Positions 17,649-26,213 of a DNA stretch of 64,000 nt are shown here, in pieces. The DNA lies in the NCBI RefSeq assembly GCF_003932715.1, contig NZ_CP020700.1, positions 6,098,501-6,162,500 of the forward strand, written 5' to 3'. The notes under the pieces were generated by a model that saw nothing but the letters and a program-made list of their open reading frames with translations, was not told the DNA's origin and made no database searches. Position numbers and translations under genes: made by a program. Every line of letters starts with the position of its first letter. Position 1 is the stretch's first letter. The stretch comes from Streptomyces tsukubensis (GTDB taxonomy: Bacteria; Actinomycetota; Actinomycetes; Streptomycetales; Streptomycetaceae).

Positions 17649-18773
17649 ATGGCAGGAACCGACCGCGAGAAGGCGCTCGACGCCGCGCTCGCACAGATTG
17701 AACGCCAATTCGGCAAGGGCGCGGTGATGCGCCTCGGCGAGCGCCCGAACGAGCCCATCGAGGTCATTCCCACCGGGTCGACGGCGCTGGACGTCGCGCT
17801 CGGCGTCGGAGGGCTGCCGCGCGGCCGCGTGGTGGAGGTGTACGGACCCGAGTCCTCCGGTAAGACGACCCTCACGCTGCACGCGGTGGCCAACGCACAG
17901 AAGGCCGGCGGCTCCGTCGCCTTCGTGGACGCCGAGCACGCCCTCGACCCGGAGTACGCGAAGAAGCTGGGCGTCGACATCGACTCCCTCATCCTCTCCC
18001 AGCCGGACAACGGCGAGCAGGCCCTTGAGATCGTCGACATGCTGGTCCGCTCCGGCGCGCTCGACCTCATCGTCATCGACTCGGTGGCGGCCCTGGTGCC
18101 CAGGGCCGAAATCGAGGGCGAGATGGGCGACTCCCACGTGGGTCTCCAGGCCCGTCTGATGAGCCAGGCGCTCCGCAAGATCACCAGTGCCCTGAACCAG
18201 TCCAAGACCACCGCGATCTTCATCAACCAGCTGCGCGAGAAGATCGGCGTGATGTTCGGTTCGCCCGAGACCACGACCGGTGGCCGCGCGCTGAAGTTCT
18301 ATGCGTCGGTGCGTCTGGACATCCGCCGGATCGAGACCCTGAAGGACGGCACGGACGCGGTGGGCAACCGCACCCGCGTCAAGGTCGTGAAGAACAAGGT
18401 CGCCCCGCCGTTCAAGCAGGCCGAGTTCGACATCCTCTACGGCCAGGGCATCAGCCGCGAGGGCGGTCTGATCGACATGGGCGTGGAGCACGGCTTCGTC
18501 CGCAAGGCCGGTGCCTGGTACACGTACGAGGGCGACCAGCTCGGCCAGGGCAAGGAGAACGCCCGTAACTTCCTGAAGGACAACCCCGATCTCGCCAATG
18601 AGATCGAAAAGAAGATCAAGGAGAAGCTGGGCGTGGGCGTCCGGCCCGAGGCTCCCGCCGCGGAGCCCGGCGCGGACGCGGCGGGCGGTTCCCCGGCCGC
18701 TGACGCGGCGAAGTCGGTGCCCGCCCCCGCCACCAAGGCCAAGCCGGCCAAGGCGGCGGCGGCCAAGAGCTAG
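17649..18773 (+). CDS. recA: recombinase RecA
   Basis: A 374-residue RecA, the ATP-dependent strand-exchange protein and co-protease for LexA. Walker A GPESSGKT is at residues 66-73; Walker B is within [12 protein letters not shown]; loop 2 and the family signature [14 protein letters not shown] are present. The C-terminus carries the Ala/Pro/Lys-rich extension usual in Streptomyces. The start [10 protein letters not shown] matches other streptomycete RecA proteins; longer in-frame extensions upstream run through the promoter and are rejected. recX follows after 2 bases. The promoter contains a LexA box, indicating SOS control together with lexA. Confidence 0.98.
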   Translation: MAGTDREKALDAALAQIERQFGKGAVMRLGERPNEPIEVIPTGSTALDVALGVGGLPRGRVVEVYGPESSGKTTLTLHAVANAQKAGGSVAFVDAEHALDPEYAKKLGVDIDSLILSQPDNGEQALEIVDMLVRSGALDLIVIDSVAALVPRAEIEGEMGDSHVGLQARLMSQALRKITSALNQSKTTAIFINQLREKIGVMFGSPETTTGGRALKFYASVRLDIRRIETLKDGTDAVGNRTRVKVVKNKVAPPFKQAEFDILYGQGISREGGLIDMGVEHGFVRKAGAWYTYEGDQLGQGKENARNFLKDNPDLANEIEKKIKEKLGVGVRPEAPAAEPGADAAGGSPAADAAKSVPAPATKAKPAKAAAAKS

Positions 18774-18775
18774 CC

Positions 18776-19363
18776 GTGACCCGGCGCACCGAATGGCCGG
18801 GCGGCAGTGCCGACTCGTCGAGGGCCGAGAAGGCGCTGTCGCCCCAGGATCCGGCGGAGCGGGCGCGGGCGATCTGCCTGCGCCTGCTCACCGGGACCCC
18901 GCGCACCCGCAAGCAGCTCGCGGATGCGCTGCACCGCCGGGAGATCCCGCCGGAGGTGGCCGAGGATGTGCTCTCCCGGTTCGAGGACGTCGGGCTGATC
19001 GACGATGCCGCGTTCGCGGACGCCTGGGTGGATTCCCGGCATCACGGCCGGGGGCTCGCCCGCCGCGCTCTCGCCCGTGAGCTGCGGACCAAGGGAGTGG
19101 ACGCGGCCCTGATCGACGAGGCGGTGGGCCGGCTCGACTCCGAGAGCGAGGAGGAGACCGCCCGCGCCCTGGTCGTGCGCAAGCTGCGGGCCACCCGGGG
19201 CCTCGACCGCGACCGGCGGATCCGCCGGCTCGCCGGAATGCTGGCCCGCAAGGGCTACGGGGAAGGCATGGCGCTGCGGGTGGTCCGGCGGGCGCTGGAG
19301 GAAGAGGGGGAGCCGGACCTTGACGAGGCCATGGACGCCCTGGACCTCGAAGGTCTTCCGTAG
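18776..19363 (+). CDS. recX: regulatory protein RecX
   Basis: A 195-residue RecX, starting at GTG 2 bases after the recA stop. RecX binds RecA filaments and dampens recombinase activity. The family core is visible: ARAICLRLLTGTPRTRKQL, then VLSRFEDVGLIDDAAFADAWV and the basic HHGRGLARRALARELRTKGV. It is longer than E. coli RecX, as usual for actinobacteria. Co-transcription with recA keeps the two proteins in proportion. Confidence 0.95.
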   Translation: MTRRTEWPGGSADSSRAEKALSPQDPAERARAICLRLLTGTPRTRKQLADALHRREIPPEVAEDVLSRFEDVGLIDDAAFADAWVDSRHHGRGLARRALARELRTKGVDAALIDEAVGRLDSESEEETARALVVRKLRATRGLDRDRRIRRLAGMLARKGYGEGMALRVVRRALEEEGEPDLDEAMDALDLEGLP

Positions 19364-19381
19364 ACCGGTTGGACCGGTCTA
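19361..19381. terminator. short inverted repeat at the recX stop
   Basis: TAGACCGGT (beginning with the recX stop codon) and ACCGGTCTA form a 9-bp stem with a TGG loop. No U-tract follows, so this may be an mRNA 3' end or processing structure rather than a true terminator. Confidence 0.45.
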
Positions 19382-19473
19382 TGGAAGTGCCTGGAAGGGC
19401 CCGGCCGTGAGTACGGCGGCGCGCTCCGCGGGGGAGACCGCGGCGCCGTGACACACGGCCCGGCGGACCGGAC

Positions 19474-19521
19474 CCCTTCCCCTGTTCCACGGAAGACGCT
19501 CCGCAGAAGGCAGGGGAAGGG
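19474..19521. terminator. inverted repeat between convergent recX and rhodanese genes
   Basis: CCCTTCCCCTG at 19474-19484 and CAGGGGAAGGG at 19511-19521 are perfectly complementary arms of 11 bp around a 26-base loop. The position in a convergent spacer suits a bidirectional terminator. Confidence 0.5.
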
Positions 19522-19613
19522 AGAGCTGTCAGTCCGTTCCGGGCATCCCGTTCGTTCCCCGCTCCCCGGTCGCCGTCCGGCGGACGGTCCGGCGCCGGTT
19601 CACCCGGTGACGG

Positions 19614-20048
19614 TCACTTCTCCACCGGGAGTCCGGCGGCCCGCCAGGCCTGGAAGCCGCCGATCAGATCCGTCGCCCGGTGCAGCCCGAGCTGCTGGAG
19701 CGAGACCGCGGCCAGGGAGGAGGCGTAGCCCTCGTTGCAGACGACCACGATCCGCAGATCGTGGTGGTCGGCCTCCGGGAGACGGTGGCTGCCCTGGGGG
19801 TCGAGCCGCCACTCCAGCTCGTTCCGCTCGACGACGACGGCCCCGGGGATGAGACCGTCGCGGTCACGCAGCGCCGCATAGCGGATGTCCACCAGCAGGG
19901 CGCCGTTCAGTGCCTCGTCGTACGCCTGCCGGGGAGTCACCCGGTCGAGGTCCTCCCGGACCTGTTCGAGTAAAGCGTCGATACCGATGGGCGCGGCGGC
20001 CCGGTCACCGGCTGCGCTGCCGACGGCGGATACACGATGGTTGTTCAC
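19614..20048 (-). CDS. rhodanese-like domain protein (sulfurtransferase)
   Basis: A 144-residue single-domain rhodanese. LLVDIRYAALRDRDGLIPGA is the N-terminal part and CNEGYAS the active-site loop with the catalytic Cys near residue 104, followed by LQQLGLHRATDLIGGFQAW. The GTG start at 20048 overlaps the cysteine dioxygenase stop (GTGA), so the two are translationally coupled. With cysteine dioxygenase upstream it probably handles sulfane sulfur or sulfite-related products of cysteine breakdown; the exact acceptor is unknown. Confidence 0.9.
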   Translation of the reverse strand: MNNHRVSAVGSAAGDRAAAPIGIDALLEQVREDLDRVTPRQAYDEALNGALLVDIRYAALRDRDGLIPGAVVVERNELEWRLDPQGSHRLPEADHHDLRIVVVCNEGYASSLAAVSLQQLGLHRATDLIGGFQAWRAAGLPVEK

Positions 20049-20599
20049 TGCCAGTCCTCCGGACGTTCGACCTGTTCCAGGCGGAGTACCGCACCGGTGC
20101 GGCTGAACCTGCGGATCAGCGGCAGCGGCGGGTAGTACGCATGGACAGAGACGGCATGCGCGGCGGACGCGTTCAGTACCTCGTGCACATGGTGCCGGCC
20201 GAAGGCCCGGCCCCGGCCGGCCCCCAGCTTCCGCCCGCGGTCGACGTCCTCGCGCAGTTCGAGGGTCTTCCAGCCGTCGGCCGGGAGCCGTACCGCCAGC
20301 GAGTGTTCCGTCAGTTCGCCGACCGCGGTGGCGAAGGCGCCGACCGACTCCGCATGGTCGTGCCAGCCGGTGCCCGTACCGGGCGGCCAGCCGATCAGCC
20401 AGGCCTCGCTGCCGCCCGGTCCGTCGAGCCGGACCCAGGTACGGCCCTCGGGGTCGAGGGGAAGCGAGGCGATCAGTTCGGGGTCGGCCGCCGCTCCGCG
20501 GACGAAGTCCAGCAGTTCGGCGGAGGTGGGGGCATGAGCGCGGGAGACCGTGGTGGCCGACCCGGCGGCCGAAGGGGATGCGGGCACGGGCTGGGACAT
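20045..20599 (-). CDS. cysteine dioxygenase
   Basis: A 184-residue cupin iron enzyme oxidising cysteine to cysteine sulfinate. The metal site is visible as HDH in GTGWHDHAESVGAF, with the third His in HHVHEVLN; SVHAYYPP carries the conserved Tyr. The position of the mammalian crosslinked Cys is Gly, as in bacterial enzymes. The ATG at 20599 is preceded by AGGACGG. That ribosome-binding region is complementary to the end of the upstream leader peptide gene, pointing to translational control by cysteine supply. The next gene is the rhodanese. Confidence 0.93.
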   Translation of the reverse strand: MSQPVPASPSAAGSATTVSRAHAPTSAELLDFVRGAAADPELIASLPLDPEGRTWVRLDGPGGSEAWLIGWPPGTGTGWHDHAESVGAFATAVGELTEHSLAVRLPADGWKTLELREDVDRGRKLGAGRGRAFGRHHVHEVLNASAAHAVSVHAYYPPLPLIRRFSRTGAVLRLEQVERPEDWQ

Positions 20600-20604
20600 G
20601 AGGA

Positions 20605-20700
20605 ACCGTCCTGGATGTTCGCGAAAGTACGCGCGCAGGGGCGCACAAGGCCCGCGGGGCGCGCGAAGGGAAAGGAAGGACGCGAGGTCAGCAGGACGGT
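20605..20700 (-). promoter_or_regulatory. leader/ribosome-binding-site pairing element of cysteine dioxygenase
   Basis: In the mRNA, ACCGTCCTG (20700 to 20692), spanning the last codons of the leader peptide, is perfectly complementary over 9 bases to CAGGACGGT (20613 to 20605), which holds the dioxygenase ribosome binding site. Between them CGCGCG segments can form an additional helix. A ribosome at the leader end would break the pairing. Confidence 0.6.
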
Positions 20701-20735
20701 CGACACACGCAGCCCGCGTAGCGGAGGAGGTCCAT
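20688..20735 (-). CDS. cysteine-rich leader peptide
   Basis: A 15-residue frame, MDLLRYAGCVCRPSC, with three Cys in the last seven residues. The start has GGAGGG at 20741-20746, 5 bases upstream. Similar short peptides with DLLRYAGC and closely spaced Cys are familiar upstream of sulfur genes in streptomycetes, and mycobacterial polycysteine leaders are known to couple cysteine supply to downstream expression. It stands 88 bases before the cysteine dioxygenase start. It most likely acts in cis through ribosome position rather than as a functional peptide. Confidence 0.75.
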   Translation of the reverse strand: MDLLRYAGCVCRPSC

Positions 20736-20781
20736 ATGGACCCTCCGCCACAGGCGTACATCGGTGCCGGTCACGAAACGG

Positions 20782-20810
20782 AGTACACCACGGTGCCCCC
20801 GCGGGGTCAA
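20782..20810 (-). promoter_or_regulatory. candidate promoter of the leader-cdo-rhodanese operon
   Basis: On the minus strand TTGACC (20810-20805) and TGTACT (20787-20782) are separated by 17 bases. The predicted start lies about 40 bases before the leader peptide ATG. The -35 element overlaps the stop codon region of the upstream monooxygenase gene. Confidence 0.45.
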
Positions 20811-22402
20811 TTGACGTCCGCGGTGCGGTCGCTGGGGGCGTCCGAGGGGCTGCCGCCGCGGACCGCGTCCGCCGCCTCGTACAGCTCCTCGGGCCGTACC
20901 CCGGAGAAGGCGGCGACGAACTGTCCGTCGGGCCGGACGAGCAGCACGGTATGCGCGGAGGCCCCGGGATAGGCCTCCGTGACCAGCAGCTCGGCCGGAA
21001 CCGGGAGGGCCGAAACCGCGGAAGCCAGCCGGGGCATCACGCCCGCGCTCTGCCAGTGCCGCCGGTCCCACACCCCGGTGCCCGGGGCGACCAGTACCAC
21101 CAGGAGCTGCCCCTGCCCGAGCCGGTCCCGGAGCCGGGCCGAGGTGCCGTCGGGCGCGGTGATCCGTACGTCCTCGACCGGGGCACCCGGTTCCGTACCG
21201 ATCGGGACATGGGCCGGAGAGGGATCCGGGGCCAGCGGTGAATGCGTGTGGACCGGGGGTGCCCCCAGGGGGCCCCGGCCGAGATGGGCATCGGTGAGCA
21301 GACCGTCGAGCCGGGCCGCACCGGGCAGTCTCGCCCGCAGGGCGCTGCCGCTGCGCAACGACGGCAGTACCTGGTCGGCGGCGCGCAGCCGGGCGGCGAC
21401 GGCGCTCCGCCGCTCCGCCTGATAACTGTCCAGCAGGGCCTCGGAACCGCCGTGCCGGTGGACGTGCGCCAGCTTCCAGGCCAGGTTCTCGGCGTCCCGG
21501 AGCCCCTCGTCCAGCCCCTGTGTCCCGAGTGCCCCCAGCAGATGGGCCGCGTCGCCCGCCAGGAACGCCCGGTCCACCCGCCAGCGCCGGGCCAGCCGGT
21601 GGTGAACCGTGTAGACGCCGGTGTCCAGGAGGTCGTACGGCGGTGTGGTGCCGCCGCACCAGGCCCCGAGGGTGTCCCGTACCCGTGCCACCAGGGTGTC
21701 GGGGGTGACCAGGTCGCCGCCGGGGGGCAGCAGCCAGTCCAGCCGCCAGACGTCGTCGGGCAGGGGGCGGGCGGCGATCTCGTCACCGGCACCCCGCCAC
21801 GACGGCTGACGGTGCAGCAGCGCCTCGTCCGGCCAGGGGAGTTCGGTGCGCAGAGTGGCGACGGCGTGCCGCTCCACGGCCGTACGCCCGGGGAAGCGGA
21901 TACCGAGCAGTTTGCGGACCGTCGACCGGGCTCCGTCGCAGCCCACAACGTGACTGCCCCGCCACCAGGTGGCGTCCGGGCCGCGGGTGTGGACGGTGAC
22001 CGTGTCGCCGTCCTGCTCCAGCGCGTCCACCCGGCTCTCGGCGACCAGCTGGACCAGCGGCTGGGCGGCGACGGCATCCCGCAGTCCACGCGTGAGGGCG
22101 TGCTGGGGAATGTGCAGGGGCGAGGGCGGGGCGTCCCCGCCCAGCGGCAGCCGGCGTACCTCCTGCTTGCGGCGCATCGCACGCCAGTGCGTCCAGCGGG
22201 CCCCTTCGTCACGGACCGTGGCACAGCCGAGGCGCTCCATGGCTGCCGCGGTGTCGGGGCGCAGCACGACGGTCCGGGCGGGGCGCGGCTCCTCGCCGCC
22301 CGTGCCTTCGTCGAGGACGACGGAGGGCACGCCCTGCTGCGCCAGCGCGAGCGCGAGCGCGAGTCCGACCGGTCCGGCCCCGACGACGATCACCGGGTCC
22401 AC
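20807..22402 (-). CDS. FAD-dependent aromatic monooxygenase (PheA/TfdB type)
   Basis: A 531-residue flavoprotein hydroxylase. The FAD dinucleotide motif is VGAGPVGLALALALAQQG within the first 25 residues. The DG motif is VGCDGARSTVRKLLG. The ribose-binding GD motif is AFLAGDAAHLLGALGTQGLDEGLRDAENLAW, slightly unusual in lacking the common GGQGMN. A thioredoxin-like C-terminal domain follows. The GTG at 22402 has GAGGAG 8 bases upstream and decides the start; the open frame otherwise runs on into noncoding DNA. The substrate is unknown. Possibly a lone catabolic or tailoring enzyme. Confidence 0.88.
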   Translation of the reverse strand: MDPVIVVGAGPVGLALALALAQQGVPSVVLDEGTGGEEPRPARTVVLRPDTAAAMERLGCATVRDEGARWTHWRAMRRKQEVRRLPLGGDAPPSPLHIPQHALTRGLRDAVAAQPLVQLVAESRVDALEQDGDTVTVHTRGPDATWWRGSHVVGCDGARSTVRKLLGIRFPGRTAVERHAVATLRTELPWPDEALLHRQPSWRGAGDEIAARPLPDDVWRLDWLLPPGGDLVTPDTLVARVRDTLGAWCGGTTPPYDLLDTGVYTVHHRLARRWRVDRAFLAGDAAHLLGALGTQGLDEGLRDAENLAWKLAHVHRHGGSEALLDSYQAERRSAVAARLRAADQVLPSLRSGSALRARLPGAARLDGLLTDAHLGRGPLGAPPVHTHSPLAPDPSPAHVPIGTEPGAPVEDVRITAPDGTSARLRDRLGQGQLLVVLVAPGTGVWDRRHWQSAGVMPRLASAVSALPVPAELLVTEAYPGASAHTVLLVRPDGQFVAAFSGVRPEELYEAADAVRGGSPSDAPSDRTADVN

Positions 22403-22740
22403 GGGGTGACTCCTCGGGCTCTGAGGGGCGTGAGGGCGGTTGGTGACGTAGGGGAAGGTGAGGTGGAGCCCCGGTGCGCGATCACAGAACGTATGCAACC
22501 CACTGGGGGTGCCTGCGTCAAGTGACGGGGGAGCGCCACGGCGGGCACTGATCCATCGGTGGTGCGCGGGTGCCGCCGGGAGGGGAGAAAGCCGGGGATC
22601 GGGTGGTGAGGGAATGCGGGGTGGTACGGGTGGGGCGGGGACCGTCCGGGGGCCCGGCCGCCTTTCACGGCAGGCGGCGGGGAGGGCGGGGCGAGGTGTC
22701 GGGGATACGGGGGTACGGGGATACGGGGGTACGCAGAGAG
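22403..22740. other. intergenic region with a 16-bp tandem repeat
   Basis: GC-rich spacer upstream of the monooxygenase gene. GGGGATACGGGGGTAC occurs twice in perfect tandem at 22701-22716 and 22717-22732. The core ACGGGGGTACGGG recurs at 31439-31475. No gene is convincing here. Confidence 0.7.
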
Positions 22741-22767
22741 GCGGCGGTGCCGTGATGGCACCGCCGC
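22741..22767 (-). terminator. terminator of the gluABCD operon
   Basis: GCGGCGGTGCC and GGCACCGCCGC form a perfect 11-bp stem around GTGAT, 28 bases after the gluD stop codon on the minus strand. Confidence 0.8.
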
Positions 22768-22794
22768 CTCTCCGCCGGGTGTGTCGGATCGGTC

Positions 22795-23676
22795 CTACAG
22801 GACTCCGCCGCCGGCCCCGGCCTCCACACTGTCCTGGGCGACGACCGCCCCGGTGCTCTTCTTGCCCCGGCGGACCCGCTTCTCCAGCCAGCTCGCGAAG
22901 CTGGTGAGCGCGAAGTTCAGCAGGATGAAGATGAGGGAGATGACCGTGAGGGCCGCGATCGTGTTGGCGCCGTAGTTCGCCGTGATCGCCCGGTTCTGGT
23001 ACAGCAGCTCGGTGAAGCCGAGGAGTGCGCCGCCGAGTGCGGTGTCCTTCACGATGACGACCAGCTGGCTGACCAGCGCGGGCAGCATCGCGGTGACCGC
23101 CTGCGGCAGCAGGACGTACACCATCATCTGGCCCTTGCGCATGCCGATCGCCTGGGCGGCGTCGGTCTGGCCCCGGGGCAGGGACAGGATGCCCGCCCGG
23201 ACGATCTCCGCGATGACGGAGGCGTTGTAGAGGACCAGGCCCGTGACGACCGCGTACAGCGGACGGATCTCCGACTCCAGATCGGAGAACTCCACGAACG
23301 CCTGGAAGGCGAAGACCATCAGCAGCAGCACCGGGATGGCGCGGAAGAACTCGACCACGGCGCCGACCGGGATCCGGACCCAGGCATGGTCGGAGAGCCG
23401 GCCGATGCCCAGGGCCGCGCCGAGCGGAAGGGCGATGACCAGGGCGAGGGCCGCTGCCTTGACCGTCTCCCACAGGCCCGGGAGCAGGAAGGTCGTCCAG
23501 ACCTTCGAGTCCTTGACGAACGGACTCCACTTGTCCGCCGCGAGCTGGTCCTTGTCCGCCATGGTGGACAGGACCCACCACAGGACGAGGCCGAGCGCCA
23601 CCAGGAACCCGACGGTGTAGGCGATGTTCCGGGCCTTCGCCTTGGGGCCCGGCTCGTCGTACAGAACGGAACTCAT
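22795..23676 (-). CDS. gluD: glutamate ABC transporter permease GluD
   Basis: A 293-residue inner-membrane permease of the polar amino acid HAAT type. One hydrophobic helix (about 20-40) precedes the core domain with several helices. The EAA-like loop that contacts the ATPase is visible in DAAQAIGMRKGQMMVYVLLPQAV, and FFRAIPVLLLMVF is typical of glutamate permeases. The C-terminus is basic with a Gly-rich tail. The start overlaps the gluC stop by ATGA. It is the last gene of gluABCD and is followed by a hairpin terminator. Confidence 0.93.
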   Translation of the reverse strand: MSSVLYDEPGPKAKARNIAYTVGFLVALGLVLWWVLSTMADKDQLAADKWSPFVKDSKVWTTFLLPGLWETVKAAALALVIALPLGAALGIGRLSDHAWVRIPVGAVVEFFRAIPVLLLMVFAFQAFVEFSDLESEIRPLYAVVTGLVLYNASVIAEIVRAGILSLPRGQTDAAQAIGMRKGQMMVYVLLPQAVTAMLPALVSQLVVIVKDTALGGALLGFTELLYQNRAITANYGANTIAALTVISLIFILLNFALTSFASWLEKRVRRGKKSTGAVVAQDSVEAGAGGGVL

Positions 23677-24347
23677 CGCTTCACCGCCACTCGCTTGGCC
23701 ACCCAGCCCAGCAGCAGACCGGTCGGCAGGGTCAGAACGATGAACCCGAAGGCGAAGACGGCGAACACGGCGAAGAGCGCGTCGGACTCGTTCTCGACCA
23801 TCGTCTTCATCAGGGCCGAGGCCTCCGCCACGCCGATCGCCGAGGCCACCGTGGTGTTCTTGGTGAGGGCGATCAGCACGTTGGTGAGGGGGGTGACGGC
23901 CGCGCGGAACGCCTGGGGGAGGACGACCAGGGTCAGTACCTGGAAGAAGCTCAGCCCCAGGGCCCTGGCGGCCTCCGCCTGGCCGACGGGGACCGTGTTG
24001 ATGCCGGAGCGCAACGCCTCGCAGACGAAGGTGCCCGTGTAGGCGGTCAGTCCGAGGACGGCCATCCGGAAGCCGATGTCCTCGAAGTTCTCACCACCGA
24101 GCGTGATGCCCATGGTGGAGGCGAGGCCCAGCGAACAGGCGACGACGACCACGGTCAGCGGGGTGTTGCGGACGACGTTGACATAGCCGGTGCCGAAGGC
24201 CCGCATCATGGGGACCGGGCCGACCCGCATACCGGCCAGCAGCGTTCCCCAGATCAGGGAACCTATTGCCGAGTAGACGGTGAGTTTGACCGTCACCCAG
24301 AACGCGTCGAGCAGGTCGTACTGCCCTGAATCGAGGAAATCGAACAC
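23673..24347 (-). CDS. gluC: glutamate ABC transporter permease GluC
   Basis: A 224-residue permease with about five helices and the ATPase-contact loop EAARALGLSFFQVLTLVVLPQAFR. It forms the heteromeric channel with GluD. The start is GTG at 24347 with a weak Shine-Dalgarno sequence. It is separated from gluB by 78 bases that contain a very strong hairpin, which may reduce its expression relative to the binding protein. Confidence 0.93.
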   Translation of the reverse strand: MFDFLDSGQYDLLDAFWVTVKLTVYSAIGSLIWGTLLAGMRVGPVPMMRAFGTGYVNVVRNTPLTVVVVACSLGLASTMGITLGGENFEDIGFRMAVLGLTAYTGTFVCEALRSGINTVPVGQAEAARALGLSFFQVLTLVVLPQAFRAAVTPLTNVLIALTKNTTVASAIGVAEASALMKTMVENESDALFAVFAVFAFGFIVLTLPTGLLLGWVAKRVAVKR

Positions 24348-24382
24348 GTTGACCCGCGATCTCTCCTGGTGGTTAGGTGGCG

Positions 24383-24413
24383 CGCGCCGCCGGCCGGTCC
24401 GGCCGGCGGCGCG
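24383..24413 (-). terminator. intercistronic hairpin gluB-gluC
   Basis: CGCGCCGCCGGCC and GGCCGGCGGCGCG form a perfect 13-bp all-GC stem around GGTCC, just after the gluB stop. In binding-protein operons such hairpins protect the upstream message and attenuate the downstream genes. Confidence 0.75.
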
Positions 24414-24425
24414 TCACCGATGGCC

Positions 24426-25247
24426 TCAGCTCGCGTCGATCGCCGGCGCGGGCTCGCTCTTGTAGCCGGACGGACCGAAGTTGGCCTCGACGAACTTGTC
24501 CCAGGACTTGTCGGACTTCATCTTCTCCAGGGCCTTGTTGATCTTGGCCTTGAGGTCGCTGTCGCCCTTCTTGACGCCGATGCCGTACTTCTCGTCGCTC
24601 AGCTGCAGACCGGCCAGCTTGAACTTGCCCTCGTGCTCCTTCTGCGAGGCATAGCCCGCCAGGATCGCGTCGTCCGTGGTCAGCGCGTCGACCGACTTGT
24701 TCTCCAGGCCGGTCAGGCACTCGGAGTAGCCGCCCAGGGGCTGCAGATCGGCCTTGGGGGCGATCTTCTCCTTCATGTTCTGGGCGGAGGTCGACCCGGT
24801 GACGGAACAGAGCTTCTTGCTGTTGAGGTCCTCGGCCTTGGTGATGCCGGTCTCGTCCTTGCGGATCAGCAGGTCCTGGTGGGCCAGGAAGTACGGGCCG
24901 GCGAAGTCGACCTTCTCCTTGCGCTGGTCCGTGATGGAGTAGCTGGCGGCGATGAACTTGACGTCACCGTTGGCCAGCATCGTCTCGCGCTGGGCGCTCG
25001 GGGTCTGCTTCCACTCGATGTCCTTGGCCTCGTAGCCCAGTTCCTTGGCCACGTAGGTCGCGACGTCGACGTCGAAGCCGGTGTACTTGCCGTCCTGGGT
25101 CTTCAGGCCGATACCGGGCTGGTCGAACTTGATCCCGATGGTGATCTTCTTGCCGCCGCTGCCCGAGTCTCCGTCGCCGCACGCGGTCGCGGCCAGCGAG
25201 AGGGTCAGAACGGTGGCAATGGCCGCGGATACCTTGCGGAGCTTCAT
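24426..25247 (-). CDS. gluB: glutamate-binding lipoprotein GluB
   Basis: A 273-residue family 3 solute-binding protein. A signal peptide with a lipobox ends in TAC at Cys23, so it is a membrane-anchored lipoprotein. The mature part shows GFDVDVATYVAKELGY and the FIAASYSITDQRKEKVDFAGPY motif of the family. It captures glutamate and delivers it to GluCD. The ATG at 25247 has AAGGGA upstream. Hairpins on both sides of the gene (25348-25372 and 24383-24413) suggest it accumulates above the other subunits. Confidence 0.95.
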   Translation of the reverse strand: MKLRKVSAAIATVLTLSLAATACGDGDSGSGGKKITIGIKFDQPGIGLKTQDGKYTGFDVDVATYVAKELGYEAKDIEWKQTPSAQRETMLANGDVKFIAASYSITDQRKEKVDFAGPYFLAHQDLLIRKDETGITKAEDLNSKKLCSVTGSTSAQNMKEKIAPKADLQPLGGYSECLTGLENKSVDALTTDDAILAGYASQKEHEGKFKLAGLQLSDEKYGIGVKKGDSDLKAKINKALEKMKSDKSWDKFVEANFGPSGYKSEPAPAIDAS

Positions 25248-25347
25248 GTGAACATCCCTTGCGTCGTGGGTCGCCGTTGCGTGAATGCGGTCCATCGGCT
25301 GCCGGACCGGACGGGCCGGAGCCCGGTCCATGAGGGTGCGGTACGGA

Positions 25348-25372
25348 CCGGCCGGGCCTCGGGCCCGGCCGG
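25348..25372 (-). terminator. intercistronic hairpin gluA-gluB
   Basis: CCGGCCGGGCC and GGCCCGGCCGG form an 11-bp stem around TCG in the 180-base spacer between gluA and gluB. It could cause partial termination or mark an RNA processing point before the binding-protein message. Confidence 0.6.
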
Positions 25373-25427
25373 AAGTGCCGTTCGTGCGGCAGCCGGTGTG
25401 TTCAGGGGGGTGACGTGACCACCGGGG

Positions 25428-26213
25428 TCAGTGGTGCAGGATCTTCGACAGGAAGTCCTTGGCGCGGTCGCTGCGCGGGTTGCTGAAGAACTCGTCGGGC
25501 GTGGCTTCTTCGACGATCCGGCCGTCGGCCATGAACACGACCCGGTTGGCCGCGGAGCGGGCGAAGCCCATCTCGTGGGTGACGACCACCATGGTCATAC
25601 CGTCCCGGGCGAGCTGCTGCATCACTTCCAGCACCTCGTTGATCATCTCGGGGTCGAGGGCCGAGGTCGGCTCGTCGAACAGGATGACCTTGGGGTCCAT
25701 CGCCAGCGCCCGGGCGATCGCGACCCGCTGCTGCTGGCCGCCGGACAGCTGGGCCGGGTACTTGTCGCACTGCGAGCCCACGCCCACACGGTCGAGCAGT
25801 TCCCTGGCCCGCCGCTCGGCCTCGTCCTTGTCCTTCTTGCGGACCTTGACCTGGCCCAGTACGACGTTCTCCAGGACCGTCTTGTGGGCGAACAGGTTGA
25901 ACGACTGGAACACCATGCCGACGTCGGAGCGGAGCCGGGCGAGCTCCTTGCCCTCCGACGGCAGCGGCTTGCCGTCGATCGTGATCGACCCGGAGTCGAT
26001 GCTCTCCAGCCGGTTGATCGTGCGGCACAGCGTCGACTTGCCGGAACCGGACGGCCCGATGACGACGACGACCTCGCCCCGGGCGATGCTCAGGTCGATG
26101 TCCTGGAGCACGTGCAGTGCACCGAAGTGCTTGTTCACATCACTCAGTACGACCAGCCCCTCGGCGGCGGGAACAGCATCCCCGTCGACCTTGGACATAG
26201 ACACTCCGCTCAT
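25428..26213 (-). CDS. gluA: glutamate ABC transporter ATP-binding protein GluA
   Basis: A 261-residue ATPase. Walker A is GPSGSGKST, the signature is LSGGQQQR, Walker B is [12 protein letters not shown], and the switch His lies in [10 protein letters not shown]. It energises glutamate uptake through GluCD. Two starts are possible: ATG 26213 and ATG 26198, the latter with GGAG 6 bases upstream. It is the first gene of gluABCD and divergent from the two-component genes gluRK, which in S. coelicolor sense glutamate and control this operon. Confidence 0.95.
   Translation of the reverse strand: MSGVSMSKVDGDAVPAAEGLVVLSDVNKHFGALHVLQDIDLSIARGEVVVVIGPSGSGKSTLCRTINRLESIDSGSITIDGKPLPSEGKELARLRSDVGMVFQSFNLFAHKTVLENVVLGQVKVRKKDKDEAERRARELLDRVGVGSQCDKYPAQLSGGQQQRVAIARALAMDPKVILFDEPTSALDPEMINEVLEVMQQLARDGMTMVVVTHEMGFARSAANRVVFMADGRIVEEATPDEFFSNPRSDRAKDFLSKILHH

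Noticed and set aside
20807..23581. 924-codon frame joining the monooxygenase to sequence over gluD
   Set aside because: The GTG at 22402 with GAGGAG upstream and the FAD motif directly after it define the N-terminus; the extension crosses a terminator and gluD out of frame.
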